Counted from the first letter of the stretch, positions 43,146 through 52,868 are shown. The stretch: 64,000 nucleotides of DNA from Flavobacterium sp. HSC-32F16 (GCF_024171645.1 NZ_JALKAC010000002.1:310001-374000); one strand, 5' to 3'. Made by a program: numbers and translations. Notes: a model not told the origin generated them from the letters alone.

Positions 43146-44399
43146 ATGGCATTAAGGCGAGTTGTTGTAACAGGATTAGGTGCACTTACTCCTATAGGGA
43201 ATAATATCCAGGAATATTGGAATGCACTTGTGAATGGGGTAAGCGGAGCCGCTCCTATCACATATTATGATACAGAGAAGCATAAAACGAAATTTGCCTG
43301 CGAAGTGAAAAACTTCAATATTGAAGATTACATGGATCGCAAAGAATCTCGAAGACTAGATAAATTTGCTCAATATGCAATTGCTGCCAGTGACGAAGCT
43401 ATTAAAGATGCTGGACTTACAGATGATAATATCGACAAAACAAGAGTTGGTGTTATCTGGGGAGCAGGAATTGGAGGTTTAGAAACTTTTCAGGATGAAG
43501 TAATTTATTATGCAAAAGGTGACGGAACTCCAAAATTCAATCCGTTTTTTATTCCTAAAATGATTGCTGATATTGCTCCTGCGCATATTTCTATGCGTAA
43601 CGGGTATATGGGACCAAACTATACTACTGTTTCTGCATGTGCATCTTCTGCAAATGCATTAATTGATGCTTTCAACTACATTCGTTTAGGAATGTGTGAT
43701 GTTATTATTTCTGGTGGTTCTGAAGCTGCCGTTACTATTGCAGGTATGGGAGGTTTTAGTTCAATGCATGCTTTGTCTACAAGAAACGAAAGTCCAGAAA
43801 CCGCTTCAAGACCTTTTGATGCAACCAGAGATGGTTTCGTTTTAGGAGAAGGAGCAGGAGCTTTGGTTCTTGAAGATTACGAACACGCAAAAGCTAGAGG
43901 CGCAAAAATTTACTGTGAAATTGGAGGAGGCGGAATGTCATCTGATGCTTACCACTTAACAGCACCACATCCGGAAGGAATTGGAGTGATTGCAGTAATG
44001 AAAAATACATTAAAAGATGCTGGGATGAATCCAGAAGATGTGGATCATATCAACACTCACGGAACATCTACTCCATTAGGAGATGTAGCGGAGTTAAAAG
44101 CAATTAGTAAAGTTTTTGGCGAGCATGCTAAAAATATCAACATCAACTCTACAAAATCAATGACAGGACACTTACTTGGAGCTGCCGGAGCTATTGAAGC
44201 AATTGCTTCTATCCTGGCTATGAAACACAGTATAGTTCCTCCAACGATTAACCATACAGTTGTTGATGAAAATATCGATCCATCATTGAACCTTACCTTA
44301 AACAAGCCTCAAAAAAGAGAAGTAAATGTTGCTATGAGTAACACGTTTGGTTTTGGTGGTCACAATGCTTGTGTATTGTTTAAAAAATTAGCTGACTAA
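43146..44399 (+). CDS. fabF: Beta-ketoacyl-ACP synthase II
   Basis: A 417-residue KAS II with the nucleophile Cys165 in VSACASSANALI, His in INTHGTSTPLGD and His in MTGHLLGAAGAIEA. The end SNTFGFGGHNACVLFKK is typical. It elongates acyl-ACP in primary fatty acid synthesis. It lies between acpP and rnc (9-bp gap to rnc, so co-transcribed). Confidence 0.96.
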   Translation: MALRRVVVTGLGALTPIGNNIQEYWNALVNGVSGAAPITYYDTEKHKTKFACEVKNFNIEDYMDRKESRRLDKFAQYAIAASDEAIKDAGLTDDNIDKTRVGVIWGAGIGGLETFQDEVIYYAKGDGTPKFNPFFIPKMIADIAPAHISMRNGYMGPNYTTVSACASSANALIDAFNYIRLGMCDVIISGGSEAAVTIAGMGGFSSMHALSTRNESPETASRPFDATRDGFVLGEGAGALVLEDYEHAKARGAKIYCEIGGGGMSSDAYHLTAPHPEGIGVIAVMKNTLKDAGMNPEDVDHINTHGTSTPLGDVAELKAISKVFGEHAKNININSTKSMTGHLLGAAGAIEAIASILAMKHSIVPPTINHTVVDENIDPSLNLTLNKPQKREVNVAMSNTFGFGGHNACVLFKKLAD

Positions 44400-44408
44400 T
44401 TTTCGGAT

Positions 44409-45149
44409 ATGAATATTATCAAAAAAATATTTTCTAAATCCCGTTCTCTAGAAGACGGGATTTTTTTTGACACTATTCAGAAAATTCTTGGTTTTCAGCC
44501 TGCAAATATTGAATTTTATAAAAAAGCCTTTACACACAGATCATCAAATAAATTAGATGAAGCAGGGCACCCTATTAATTACGAACGTCTTGAGTTTTTA
44601 GGTGATGCTATGTTAAGTGCTGTAATTGCTGCGCATTTATTTAATAAGGCACCAAATGGAGACGAAGGATATTTAACCAAAATGCGTTCAAAAATTGTAA
44701 GCCGGGAACATTTAAACGAACTTGGCAAAGACTTGAACTTAGTGCGTTTTGTAGAAAGTAAAGTGCCAGTACAGCATTTTGGCGAAAATATTCATGGTAA
44801 TATTTTCGAATCGCTTATTGGAGCAATATATTTAGATAAAGGCTATTCATACTGCGAAAGATTTATTCAAAAAAGAGTTATTACACCTTATGTCGATATT
44901 GCAAGACTTGAAGGAAAAGTAATTAGTTATAAAAGTTTAGTTATCGAATGGTGTCAGAAAGAAAAGAGAATCTTTCATTATGATATTTTTGAAGATAATG
45001 GAATAGATGGACAGCGATTGTTTGGTGTCAAATTAAGCATAGACGATAAAGTGATCGCAAGAGCGCGTGCAACTTCAAAAAAGAAAGCAGAAGAGAAAGC
45101 TTCGCAAAGAGCATATTTTGCTTTCCAAGAAAAAATTGACAAGAAATAA
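44409..45149 (+). CDS. rnc: Ribonuclease III
   Basis: A 246-residue RNase III: catalytic domain (about 10-155) with the signature NYERLEFLGDAMLSAVI and the downstream acidic ESLIGAIYLDKG, and a C-terminal dsRNA-binding domain (about 172-240, ARATSKKKAEEKASQRAYF). It processes rRNA and structured mRNAs. Directly after fabF. Confidence 0.95.
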   Translation: MNIIKKIFSKSRSLEDGIFFDTIQKILGFQPANIEFYKKAFTHRSSNKLDEAGHPINYERLEFLGDAMLSAVIAAHLFNKAPNGDEGYLTKMRSKIVSREHLNELGKDLNLVRFVESKVPVQHFGENIHGNIFESLIGAIYLDKGYSYCERFIQKRVITPYVDIARLEGKVISYKSLVIEWCQKEKRIFHYDIFEDNGIDGQRLFGVKLSIDDKVIARARATSKKKAEEKASQRAYFAFQEKIDKK

Positions 45150-45274
45150 CTACAAAGCAGAGGTTATTTTGTTAAGGCTAAAACGTTTTCGTTTATAAAT
45201 TAATAAAAACAAGCTCCTTATAACTATTGATGCTCCGTAAGAAATAGTATATTTACAACTTGATTTTTCATGAC

Positions 45275-45763
45275 ATGGCTATTCATAGATTGGATTTAGA
45301 CGAATTTGACGAAATTGATTATTATTTAATGGCAATTCATACTTCATTAGAAGATTATAGACTAGCCTATTTTATCAATAAAAACCTTCCGATTAACTTA
45401 AGTAAGAGCAAAAACGAGATCCATGCTCAAACTAAAGAAGGTGAGGCAAATTTTTCGAGATTTTATTATTATGATTCTGAGAAAGCTGTTTCATGGAATT
45501 TGATTCAGAATAAAAATGAGATCATTTCTGTGAGTACAAATGATTTCCAGAATTTGTTTTCTAATGAAACAAGTGAGGTTTCTACAACAATTCATTTACT
45601 TCCTGAATTCAAAAAGGTAGATTTTTTCCTGAAAATTGATAACAGCGAAGAGGCAGTTGATTTTTCAGAAATTCAGCAAAAATTAAATTCAATAGAAAGT
45701 ATTGCAGCAATTTATGCTGTCGATACCAATAAAATAAAATCAAAAAACAATCTAATTTTTTAA
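45275..45763 (+). CDS. IPExxxVDY-family protein
   Basis: 162 residues from the ATG at 45275 (MAIHRLDLDEFDEIDYYLMA); the ATG at 45260 would sit at the predicted start of transcription (TATATTTA at 45248-45255 as -7). The family motif appears as LPEFKKVDFFLKI. Small cytoplasmic protein of unknown function that occurs next to pyruvate kinase in Bacteroidetes; here the stop is 5 bp before pyk, so the two are co-translated. Confidence 0.85.
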   Translation: MAIHRLDLDEFDEIDYYLMAIHTSLEDYRLAYFINKNLPINLSKSKNEIHAQTKEGEANFSRFYYYDSEKAVSWNLIQNKNEIISVSTNDFQNLFSNETSEVSTTIHLLPEFKKVDFFLKIDNSEEAVDFSEIQQKLNSIESIAAIYAVDTNKIKSKNNLIF

Positions 45764-45768
45764 AAAAA

Positions 45769-47202
45769 ATGTTAACAAACAAGAAAACCAAAATTGTAGC
45801 TACATTAGGTCCTGCATGTGGTACAAGAGAGATCATTAAAGATATGATCGAAGCAGGGGTTAATGTGTTTAGAGTCAATTTTTCGCATGCAGATTACGAA
45901 GGAGTAAAAGAAAAAATCGGTATCATTAGAGGATTAAACGAAGAGTTTGGTTACACAACAGCAATTCTGGGTGATTTGCAAGGACCAAAACTTAGAGTTG
46001 GTGTGATGGAAGAAGGTACAGTAGTACACGATGGTGATACTATTACTTTTACAACTGCAGAAGATATTATTGGAACGGCTCAAAAAGTGTTCATGAAATA
46101 TCAAAATTTCCCAAATGATGTTAACCCTGGAGAGCGTATTTTGCTTGACGACGGTAAATTGATTTTCGAAATTCTTTCAACAGACAAAAAAACGGAAGTT
46201 GTTGCTAAAGTTATTCAAGGTGGAGAATTAAAATCTAAAAAAGGAGTAAATCTTCCAAACACAAAGATTTCATTACCAGCTTTAACTGAAAAAGATATCG
46301 CTGATGCGATTTTTGCAATTGAGCAAAAAGTAGACTGGATCGCACTTTCATTCGTGAAAACACCTCGCGATTTACAAGATTTACAAGAATTAATCGCTAA
46401 GCATTCAGAAGTTAAAATTCCAATTATTGCTAAAATTGAAATGCCGGAAGCTCTTGAGAACATGGATAAAATTGTAGCATATTGTGATGGTTTAATGGTT
46501 GCTCGTGGAGATCTAGGAGTTGAACTTCCTGCTCATGAAGTACCATTAGTACAAAAAGATTTAATTCGCAGAGCCAAAACGGCTAGAATTCCAGTTATTG
46601 TGGCAACACAAATGATGGAAACAATGATTACAAGTTTAACCCCAACAAGAGCAGAGGTAAACGACGTTGCTAACTCTGTAATGGACGGTGCTGATGCTGT
46701 AATGTTGTCTGGAGAAACAGCTACAGGAAACTATCCTGTACAGGTTATTCAGAGAATGACACAAATTTGTGAGGCTGTAGAGGATTCTCCGCTAATTCAA
46801 GTACCGCAAAATACACCACAAATTAAAACAAAACGTTTTGTTACTAAAACAGTTTGCCACCAAGCAGCTTTATTAGCTAATGAAATCGAAGCTAAAGCTA
46901 TTTGTACTTTAACAAACAGCGGTTACACTGCTTTCCAAATTTCGGCTTGGAGACCATCAACGGCACATATTTTAGTATTTACTTCAAACAGAAGAATCTT
47001 AACACAATTGAATTTATTATGGGGAGTTAAATCATTCTTCTATGATAATGAAGAAAGTACAGACGATACTGTTACAGATGTAAATCAAATTGCAGTTGAA
47101 AAAGGATACGCAGTAAAAGGAGATTATTTAATCAACCTTGCAGCAATGCCAATTAAAGATAAAGGAATGGTTAACACCATGAGAGTTTCTGAAATAGAAT
47201 AG
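45769..47202 (+). CDS. pyk: Pyruvate kinase
   Basis: A 477-residue pyruvate kinase: TKIVATLGPACGT at the N-terminus, the active-site block IIAKIEMPEALENMDKIV (Lys, Glu), MVARGDLGVELPAHEVP and ATQMMETMITSLTPTRAEV. A full C-terminal regulatory domain follows. It makes pyruvate and ATP from phosphoenolpyruvate. Co-transcribed with the IPExxxVDY gene. Ends with a clear terminator. Confidence 0.97.
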   Translation: MLTNKKTKIVATLGPACGTREIIKDMIEAGVNVFRVNFSHADYEGVKEKIGIIRGLNEEFGYTTAILGDLQGPKLRVGVMEEGTVVHDGDTITFTTAEDIIGTAQKVFMKYQNFPNDVNPGERILLDDGKLIFEILSTDKKTEVVAKVIQGGELKSKKGVNLPNTKISLPALTEKDIADAIFAIEQKVDWIALSFVKTPRDLQDLQELIAKHSEVKIPIIAKIEMPEALENMDKIVAYCDGLMVARGDLGVELPAHEVPLVQKDLIRRAKTARIPVIVATQMMETMITSLTPTRAEVNDVANSVMDGADAVMLSGETATGNYPVQVIQRMTQICEAVEDSPLIQVPQNTPQIKTKRFVTKTVCHQAALLANEIEAKAICTLTNSGYTAFQISAWRPSTAHILVFTSNRRILTQLNLLWGVKSFFYDNEESTDDTVTDVNQIAVEKGYAVKGDYLINLAAMPIKDKGMVNTMRVSEIE

Positions 47203-47224
47203 TAGGTAAAGATCCTATATATTA

Positions 47225-47254
47225 AAAACCATCCGGTATCGGGTGGTTTTTTTT
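47225..47254 (+). terminator. pyk terminator
   Basis: AAAACCATCC, short loop, GGGTGGTTTT and further T-run. Confidence 0.85.
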
Positions 47255-47423
47255 GTTAAAGTCTTAAAAATGTAAGAAAATATATAAAAAATCAATATAT
47301 TTGATTTCTTTCATTAATGAAATTGAAATACCACACTTCAATACGTAAGAGAGTCAATTGAATGACTCAAAATTTCTCAAAAATAAATAATCTAAAAATT
47401 TAAGAATTATTTTAAGGAATGCT

Positions 47424-47494
47424 GCAAATTATCATTTGCTGTATTTTAAAACAAAATAATGCCTTTTTGATGTTGCAAGTTATAATTTGCAACA
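47424..47494 (+). promoter_or_regulatory. Pair of related palindromes upstream of the sulfatase cluster
   Basis: Site 1 GCAAATTATCATTTGC (47424-47439) and site 2 GCAAGTTATAATTTGC (47475-47490) agree at 14 of 16 positions. Site 2 extends to perfect 8-bp arms TGTTGCAA / TTGCAACA with an 8-bp spacer (47471-47494). The centres are 51 bp apart, about five helical turns, which suits a looping or cooperative regulator. Confidence 0.5.
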
Positions 47495-47639
47495 ATGTAG
47501 TGACTTAAAAATAAACAGTTTAGAGTTTTTATTATTTAATTTTGAGATCCTTAACAAAACGTTAAAAAAAAGCTGTCTGCAAATTCCCTCATTGTCAACA
47601 GTTCAAAATGCTCTAAAAGATTGCTTTTAATGTAGGTTA

Positions 47640-47664
47640 TTTTCTACATAATTTTTGTAGAAAA
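47640..47664 (+). promoter_or_regulatory. Perfect 9-7-9 inverted repeat before the sulfatase gene
   Basis: TTTTCTACA (47640-47648), 7-bp spacer, TGTAGAAAA (47656-47664). The spacer region reads TAATTTTTG, near a -7 element. It could be an operator or a 5' UTR hairpin. Confidence 0.4.
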
Positions 47665-47723
47665 CATAGTTTGATTTTTAAATGAAACCATTATACAACG
47701 AATTATTAACAAATCTTATTACC

Positions 47724-49361
47724 ATGAAACAAAGTAAACTTAGAAATGCCTTAATGCTTTTTGCATTAGTATGCTTCACAATTGTTCAGGTGAAAGCTCA
47801 GAGTAAAAAACCTAACATCCTTATAATATGGGGAGATGATATTGGTATTAGCAATATTAGCGCCTACAGCAGCGGGTTAATGGGGTATACAACACCTAAT
47901 ATAGATCGTTTAGCAACTGAAGGTGCGCGACTTTTACAATATTATGGAGAACAAAGTTGTACAGCAGGCCGTGCGGCTTTTTTAACTGGACAGCACGGTA
48001 TTAGAACTGGATTGACTAAAGTTGGTTATCCTGGTGCACCAATGGGAATGAGCCAGTTAGATCCATCTATTGGGGGGATCATGAAAAATTTAGGATATGC
48101 CACTGGACAATTTGGTAAAAATCATGTTGGGGATCGAAATGAAAACCTTCCCACTGTAAATGGTTTTGATGAATTTTTTGGCAATCTCTATCATTTAAAC
48201 GCAGAAGAGGAGCCAGAATTACCAGACTATCCTAAGGATCCTGCTTATTTGGCTAAATATGGACCAAGAGGAGTATTAAAATGTACAGCTACAAGTGCTG
48301 ATGATGGTACTGTTGATCCTCGTTTTGGAAAAGTTGGAAAACAAAAAATTGAAGATACCGGAGCTCTTACCAAAAAAAGAATGGAAACTGTTGATGATGA
48401 AACTTCAGCAGCAGCAATAGACTTTATAAAAAGACAAGTTGCTGCCGGAAAACCTTTCTTTGTATGGTGGAATGGTACTCGCATGCACTTACGTACACAT
48501 GTGAGAGCTGAAAATCGTGGTAAATACACTCATGGAGACAGCGAATATATTGATGGAATGATTGAACATGATATTACTGTTGGAACATTATTAAAAGCTT
48601 TAGACGATTTAGGAGTTGCAGATAATACAATTGTTATGTATTCTACAGATAATGGTCCACACATGAATACATGGCCAGATGGAGCAATGACACCATTTCG
48701 TTCTGAAAAAAATACTAATTGGGAAGGAGCTTTTCGAGTTCCTTGTTTAGTACGCTGGCCGGGAGTAATTAAACCAGGGACAATCTCAAGCGAGTTAATG
48801 TCTCATAATGACTGGATGCCAACATTAGCCTCAGTTGCAGGAGAGCCAGATTTGATAAAAAAACTGCTTACCGGATACAATGCCAATGGTAAAAACTATA
48901 AAGTACATTTAGATGGATTCGATCAATCTGCTTTATTGCGTGGTACTGGAAAAAGTGTTAGAGATAAATTCTTTTATTCTGATGATGATGGACTTTTGGT
49001 TGGTTTGCGAGAAGGAGACTATAAATTTGTGTTTGCAGAACAACGCCTGCAGGGAACAATGGGTGTTTGGGCTGAACCTTTTACAAAATTAAGATTAAAC
49101 AAAATATACAATCTGTATCAAGATCCTTATGAAAGAGCAGATATAACTTCAAACACTTATTGGGACTGGGTTGTAAATCATGTAGGAGGAGCTTATGGTA
49201 TGATCCAAGATGTAGTAGATTTTGCCGAAACTTTTAAAGAATATCCTCCTCGTTCTATACCGCCAAGTTTTTCTCCTGTTACAATTATGGAAGAAACACT
49301 TCAACAAATTAAATTGCAAAAAGCAATAAAAGCAGGCACACAGCCAGCAAAGAAAAAATAG
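47724..49361 (+). CDS. Arylsulfatase (S1 family, Cys-type formylglycine sulfatase)
   Basis: 545 residues from the ATG at 47724, which places the signal peptide (MKQSKLRNALMLFALVCFT..KAQ) at the N-terminus; a start at 47682 adds 14 residues. The modification motif is Cys79-Thr-Ala-Gly-Arg, the C-x-A/P-x-R type whose Cys becomes formylglycine. Calcium ligands Asp38-Asp39 (WGDDIG), and the later STDNGPHMNTWPDG block are present. It hydrolyses sulfate esters in the periplasm; substrate unknown. No maturase is encoded nearby. First gene of an envelope cluster; a 9-bp-stem hairpin follows the stop. Confidence 0.93.
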   Translation: MKQSKLRNALMLFALVCFTIVQVKAQSKKPNILIIWGDDIGISNISAYSSGLMGYTTPNIDRLATEGARLLQYYGEQSCTAGRAAFLTGQHGIRTGLTKVGYPGAPMGMSQLDPSIGGIMKNLGYATGQFGKNHVGDRNENLPTVNGFDEFFGNLYHLNAEEEPELPDYPKDPAYLAKYGPRGVLKCTATSADDGTVDPRFGKVGKQKIEDTGALTKKRMETVDDETSAAAIDFIKRQVAAGKPFFVWWNGTRMHLRTHVRAENRGKYTHGDSEYIDGMIEHDITVGTLLKALDDLGVADNTIVMYSTDNGPHMNTWPDGAMTPFRSEKNTNWEGAFRVPCLVRWPGVIKPGTISSELMSHNDWMPTLASVAGEPDLIKKLLTGYNANGKNYKVHLDGFDQSALLRGTGKSVRDKFFYSDDDGLLVGLREGDYKFVFAEQRLQGTMGVWAEPFTKLRLNKIYNLYQDPYERADITSNTYWDWVVNHVGGAYGMIQDVVDFAETFKEYPPRSIPPSFSPVTIMEETLQQIKLQKAIKAGTQPAKKK

Positions 49362-49376
49362 AATATAAATAAAATA

Positions 49377-49404
49377 GAGCTTGAATTTCCCATACTTCAA
49401 GCTC
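49377..49404 (+). terminator. Hairpin between sulfatase and HAD genes
   Basis: GAGCTTGAA, 10-nt loop, TTCAAGCTC; perfect 9-bp stem 16 bp after the sulfatase stop. It has only a weak T-tail (TATAATTT), so it may attenuate or protect the upstream mRNA instead of fully terminating. Confidence 0.55.
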
Positions 49405-49428
49405 TATAATTTAAAAATCAACATCATG

Positions 49429-50442
49429 ATGCATAGAAAAATATATGTATTAGCACTGTTGCCTTTTTTTCTTTTTTCCTGTAAAAACAAATCAGAAGAA
49501 GCTGCAAGTGTTAATTCAAAGGATAGTTCTGCGGTTATAGTTGGCGATCCGCTGCCAAGCTGGAATAACGGACCATTAAAAGAAGATATTATTTCTTATG
49601 TCGAAAAAGTAACCAAAAAAGGAAGCCCTGATTTTATTCCGATAGAAGACAGAATCGCCACATTTGACAATGATGGAACATTATGGGCCGAGAAGCCTTA
49701 TGTTCAGGAGTTGTTTGCTTTTTATCAGGTAAAAAAAATGGTGGAAGCCAATCCGGCTTTGGCACAAAAACAACCTTTTAAAGCGGTTATAGAAAAAGAC
49801 AAAACCTATTTTGAGAAAGGCGGAGACAAAGCACTTATAGAACTTGTTGGCGCAACTCATACCGGAACCACCGAAGATGAATTTGAAACGTCGGTAAATG
49901 CATTTTTTAAAGATGCAAAATATCCCGGCAAGAATACCCCGGTTAGACAAATTCGTTATCAGCCTCAATTAGAACTGCTGAATTATCTTCGCTCAAACGG
50001 ATTTAAAACCTTCATCGTAACCGGAGGAACAATAGAAGTTGTGAGAGCAATATCTCAGGATTTCTATGGAATCCCAAAAGATCAGGTTGTAGGTACTTCT
50101 TTCAAGTACAAATACGATGATGCTAAAAATGCAATACAGAGAGAATCCGCTTTAGATCATTTTAATGATAAAGAAGGAAAACCTGCAGGCATACAATTAC
50201 ATATTGGCCAGCGTCCTGTTTTTGCCTGCGGAAACGAAGGAGGTGCCGGAGATATTGCTATGCTCAAATATTCGCAGGGAAATAAATATCCGTCATTTCA
50301 ATTGCTGGTAAATCATAATGATTCTATTAGAGAATACAGTTATCAGGAAAAAGATAATTTGTCGTTAAGTACAGCTGCAAAAAACAAGTGGCATGTGGTC
50401 AGCATTAAAGACGATTGGAAAAAGGTTTTTTCAGATAAATAA
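49429..50442 (+). CDS. HAD-superfamily hydrolase lipoprotein
   Basis: About 337 residues from the second of two adjacent ATGs (MHRKIYVLALLPFFLFSCKN). The lipobox LFSC puts the anchor Cys at residue 18. The catalytic DNDGT motif (ATFDNDGTLWAEKP) is the HAD nucleophile loop; the second motif is IVTGGT and the acidic pair GNEGGAGDIAMLKY. It is a haloacid-dehalogenase-like phosphatase placed in the periplasm, a feature shared with C- and P-class acid phosphatases. Substrate unknown. It lies between the sulfatase and outer-membrane protein genes. Confidence 0.88.
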   Translation: MHRKIYVLALLPFFLFSCKNKSEEAASVNSKDSSAVIVGDPLPSWNNGPLKEDIISYVEKVTKKGSPDFIPIEDRIATFDNDGTLWAEKPYVQELFAFYQVKKMVEANPALAQKQPFKAVIEKDKTYFEKGGDKALIELVGATHTGTTEDEFETSVNAFFKDAKYPGKNTPVRQIRYQPQLELLNYLRSNGFKTFIVTGGTIEVVRAISQDFYGIPKDQVVGTSFKYKYDDAKNAIQRESALDHFNDKEGKPAGIQLHIGQRPVFACGNEGGAGDIAMLKYSQGNKYPSFQLLVNHNDSIREYSYQEKDNLSLSTAAKNKWHVVSIKDDWKKVFSDK

Positions 50443-50462
50443 TTTGAGTTAGTCAAGGTCTA

Positions 50463-50502
50463 AAATGAAACAGCTTTAATACTTGAAAAAGTTGTTTCAT
50501 TT
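50463..50502 (+). other. 15-bp-stem hairpin after the HAD gene
   Basis: AAATGAAACAGCTTT (50463-50477) pairs with AAAGTTGTTTCATTT (50488-50502), one G-T pair. No strong T-tail; likely mRNA 3'-end structure. Confidence 0.6.
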
Positions 50503-50542
50503 GGGCTTTAGAAGTGATTAAAATCTTTTAAAAAGAATATCT

Positions 50543-51373
50543 ATGAAAAGAATTAAAAATTACATCACTAATAAATTATTACTCAGTTTATCTCTTTTTG
50601 TTTTGTCATTTACTGTTTTTGCACAAGACACACCGCCAAAAGCAGGAGCAAGTGCGCAGGAATTGGCAGATAAACTGGCAAATCCGGTTGCAAGTTTAAT
50701 TAGTGTCCCGCTGCAAAATAATCTTACTTATGGGATTGGGCCATACAACGGAATAAAATATCAGATTAATATACAACCTGTTGTTCCATTTAAATTGAGT
50801 GAGAATCTAAACTTAATTACCCGTTATATTCTCCCTGTTGTAGATCAGCAGGATGTCACAGGAGCAAACACGCACGAGTTTGGTTTAAGCGATGCAACAA
50901 TAACCGCTTTTTTTGCTCCTAAAACAAAAGGAATCATCTTTGGGGCTGGTCCGGCTTTTTTAGTACCAACTGCTACAGAAAAACTTTTAGGAACAGAAAA
51001 ATTTGGAATTGGGCCAAGTATTTTGGTTATGCATCAGGGAAAAGGACTTTCTTTAGGTTTTTTGGCCAATCAAATTTGGTCAGTGGCAGGAGCATCAGAT
51101 CGCGCTGATTTCAATCAATTTTACACTCAGATATTTCTAACACATAGTTATAAGAGCGGTGCAAGTTTAGGAATCAGTTCAGAAATTACACAAAACTGGC
51201 AGGGAAACACAACACTTATTACAATTAGTCCAAACGTTGGGGCAATCACAAAATTAGGCAGTCAGACAATGCAATTTGCTGTGATGCCATTAATTCCAAT
51301 TGTAGGACATCAATCTATAAAACCCGATTGGGGTTTAAGAGCTGTTGTAGCATTTGTATTTCCGGGATCTTAA
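50543..51373 (+). CDS. Outer-membrane beta-barrel protein (transporter-like)
   Basis: A 276-residue protein with a signal peptide (cleavage after VFAQ) and alternating amphipathic strands such as NLTYGIGPYNGIKYQINIQPVVPFKLSENLNLITRYILPV. This pattern fits a small barrel of a type sometimes annotated as transporter or, mistakenly, neuromedin U. It may pass small molecules across the outer membrane. Located between the HAD and DUF2252 genes. Confidence 0.8.
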   Translation: MKRIKNYITNKLLLSLSLFVLSFTVFAQDTPPKAGASAQELADKLANPVASLISVPLQNNLTYGIGPYNGIKYQINIQPVVPFKLSENLNLITRYILPVVDQQDVTGANTHEFGLSDATITAFFAPKTKGIIFGAGPAFLVPTATEKLLGTEKFGIGPSILVMHQGKGLSLGFLANQIWSVAGASDRADFNQFYTQIFLTHSYKSGASLGISSEITQNWQGNTTLITISPNVGAITKLGSQTMQFAVMPLIPIVGHQSIKPDWGLRAVVAFVFPGS

Positions 51374-51470
51374 ACCGTTTAATAAAAAAAATGAACTCAC
51401 ACCTTAATTAAAGATATGACATATTCCATGGAAAATTAGAGACGTGACAGAAGTAAAATAAATCATTCCT

Positions 51471-52868
51471 ATGACCGAAAAAGCGGATAACAACGAGATT
51501 TTATTTGATCCAACGGCATCAAAAACAGAACGCTATGAAAAAGGCAGAGCGATTAGAAAAATAGTGCCCCGCTCTTCTCATCAGCAATATGTTCCGTTAG
51601 AAAATCGGGAAGATCCTATTGATGTTTTAATAAAAACCAGTATAGGAAGAATAGAAAGTTTACTGCCCATTCGCTACAGGAGAATGATAGAATCGCCTTT
51701 TGCATTCTTTCGCGGTGCAGCGTCAATAATGGCAGCAGATTTAAAGCAAACTCCTAATACGGGAATAGATTTACAACTTTGCGGAGATTGTCATTTGATG
51801 AATTTTGGAGGATTTGCAACGCCGGAACGGAAACTCGTTTTTGATATTAATGATTTTGATGAAACTTTTCCGGGTCCTTGGGAATGGGATCTAAAACGAT
51901 TAGCGGCAAGTTTTGCCATTGCCGGAAGATGGAAAAAATTTTCGAACAAAATTTGCAAAGAACTTGCCTGGCATGCTGCAGACAGTTATAAAAGACATAT
52001 GCTGGATTACAGTAAACTCTCGGCATTGCAAATTTGGTACGCTGATATTGATTTGGCCGAACTCATTGAGCTGGGAAAAGACGAAGAGATAAAAGAATTT
52101 CATCAAAAGAGAATAAAAAAAGCCGCCGAATATACGGCACATGAAAAAGAATTTGCAAAAATGACGTATCAAGACGGAGTTCGGGCCAGAATCAAAGATG
52201 AACCGCCGCTAATATATCATCCGTCAGGAAATGAAGAAGACCAAATACTTAAAGAAGCAGAGATAGTGCATAAACGATACCTAAAGTCATTACCCGAAGA
52301 CAAACAGGTTTTGTTAAGCCGATATTCAATGCATGATTTTGCCATAAAAGTGGTAGGCGTAGGAAGTGTGGGAACACTTTGCGGTATTAGTTTATTAATG
52401 TCGGCTACAGGAGAACCTATTTTTTTGCAGTTTAAAGAGGCAAGAAAAAGCGTGCTGGAAGAACATATAAAAACAAAAGCCAAGTACACACATCAGGGCG
52501 AAAGAATTGTAATAGGACAAAAGTTAATGCAATCTGCCTCAGATATGTTTTTAGGATGGACCAATGATGATAAAGGCCGATTTTTTTACATTCGGCAGCT
52601 TCGTGATGCCAAAGTAAAGCCAGTGCTTGAAATCATGAAAGAAGAAAACATGAAAGATTATGCCAAAGCCTGCGGATGGGCACTTGCAAGAGCTCACGCA
52701 CGTTCAGGCGATCCTTCGATACTCTCTGGATATATGGGAGACAGTAATGAATTTGCCAGCTCAGTTTCAAAATTTTCCATTTTATATGCAGACCAAAACG
52801 AATCAGATTATAACAAAATGCTCAAAGCAGTAAAAGACGGCAGACTGCCCATTTCAGCAGAAATATAA
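51471..52868 (+). CDS. DUF2252 protein (kinase-like fold)
   Basis: A 465-residue cytoplasmic protein of the DUF2252 family. Recognisable parts are FAFFRGAASIMAADL (about 83-97), LCGDCHLMNFGGF and VFDINDFDETFPGPWEWDLKRLA, which resemble the catalytic and Mg loops of aminoglycoside-phosphotransferase-like kinases. The C-terminal ALARAHARSGD block is typical. No substrate is known. It is the only predicted cytoplasmic enzyme in the envelope cluster. Confidence 0.9.
   Translation: MTEKADNNEILFDPTASKTERYEKGRAIRKIVPRSSHQQYVPLENREDPIDVLIKTSIGRIESLLPIRYRRMIESPFAFFRGAASIMAADLKQTPNTGIDLQLCGDCHLMNFGGFATPERKLVFDINDFDETFPGPWEWDLKRLAASFAIAGRWKKFSNKICKELAWHAADSYKRHMLDYSKLSALQIWYADIDLAELIELGKDEEIKEFHQKRIKKAAEYTAHEKEFAKMTYQDGVRARIKDEPPLIYHPSGNEEDQILKEAEIVHKRYLKSLPEDKQVLLSRYSMHDFAIKVVGVGSVGTLCGISLLMSATGEPIFLQFKEARKSVLEEHIKTKAKYTHQGERIVIGQKLMQSASDMFLGWTNDDKGRFFYIRQLRDAKVKPVLEIMKEENMKDYAKACGWALARAHARSGDPSILSGYMGDSNEFASSVSKFSILYADQNESDYNKMLKAVKDGRLPISAEI

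Larger units (their letters stand above)
47203..47681. other. 479-bp regulatory gap pyk-sulfatase
   Basis: It holds the pyk terminator, two related palindromes (47424-47439 and 47471-47494) and a perfect 9-7-9 inverted repeat (47640-47664) just upstream of the sulfatase gene. The rest is AT-rich with no open frame. Confidence 0.6.

Noticed and set aside
42666..44399. acpP-fabF considered as a second PKS module of the pigment pathway
   Set aside because: Sequence, gene order with rnc and typical active sites mark it as primary fatty acid synthesis.
45260..45274. Upstream ATG of the IPExxxVDY gene
   Set aside because: It lies at the predicted transcription start; the ATG at 45275 gives the conserved N-terminus MAIHRLDLDEFDE.
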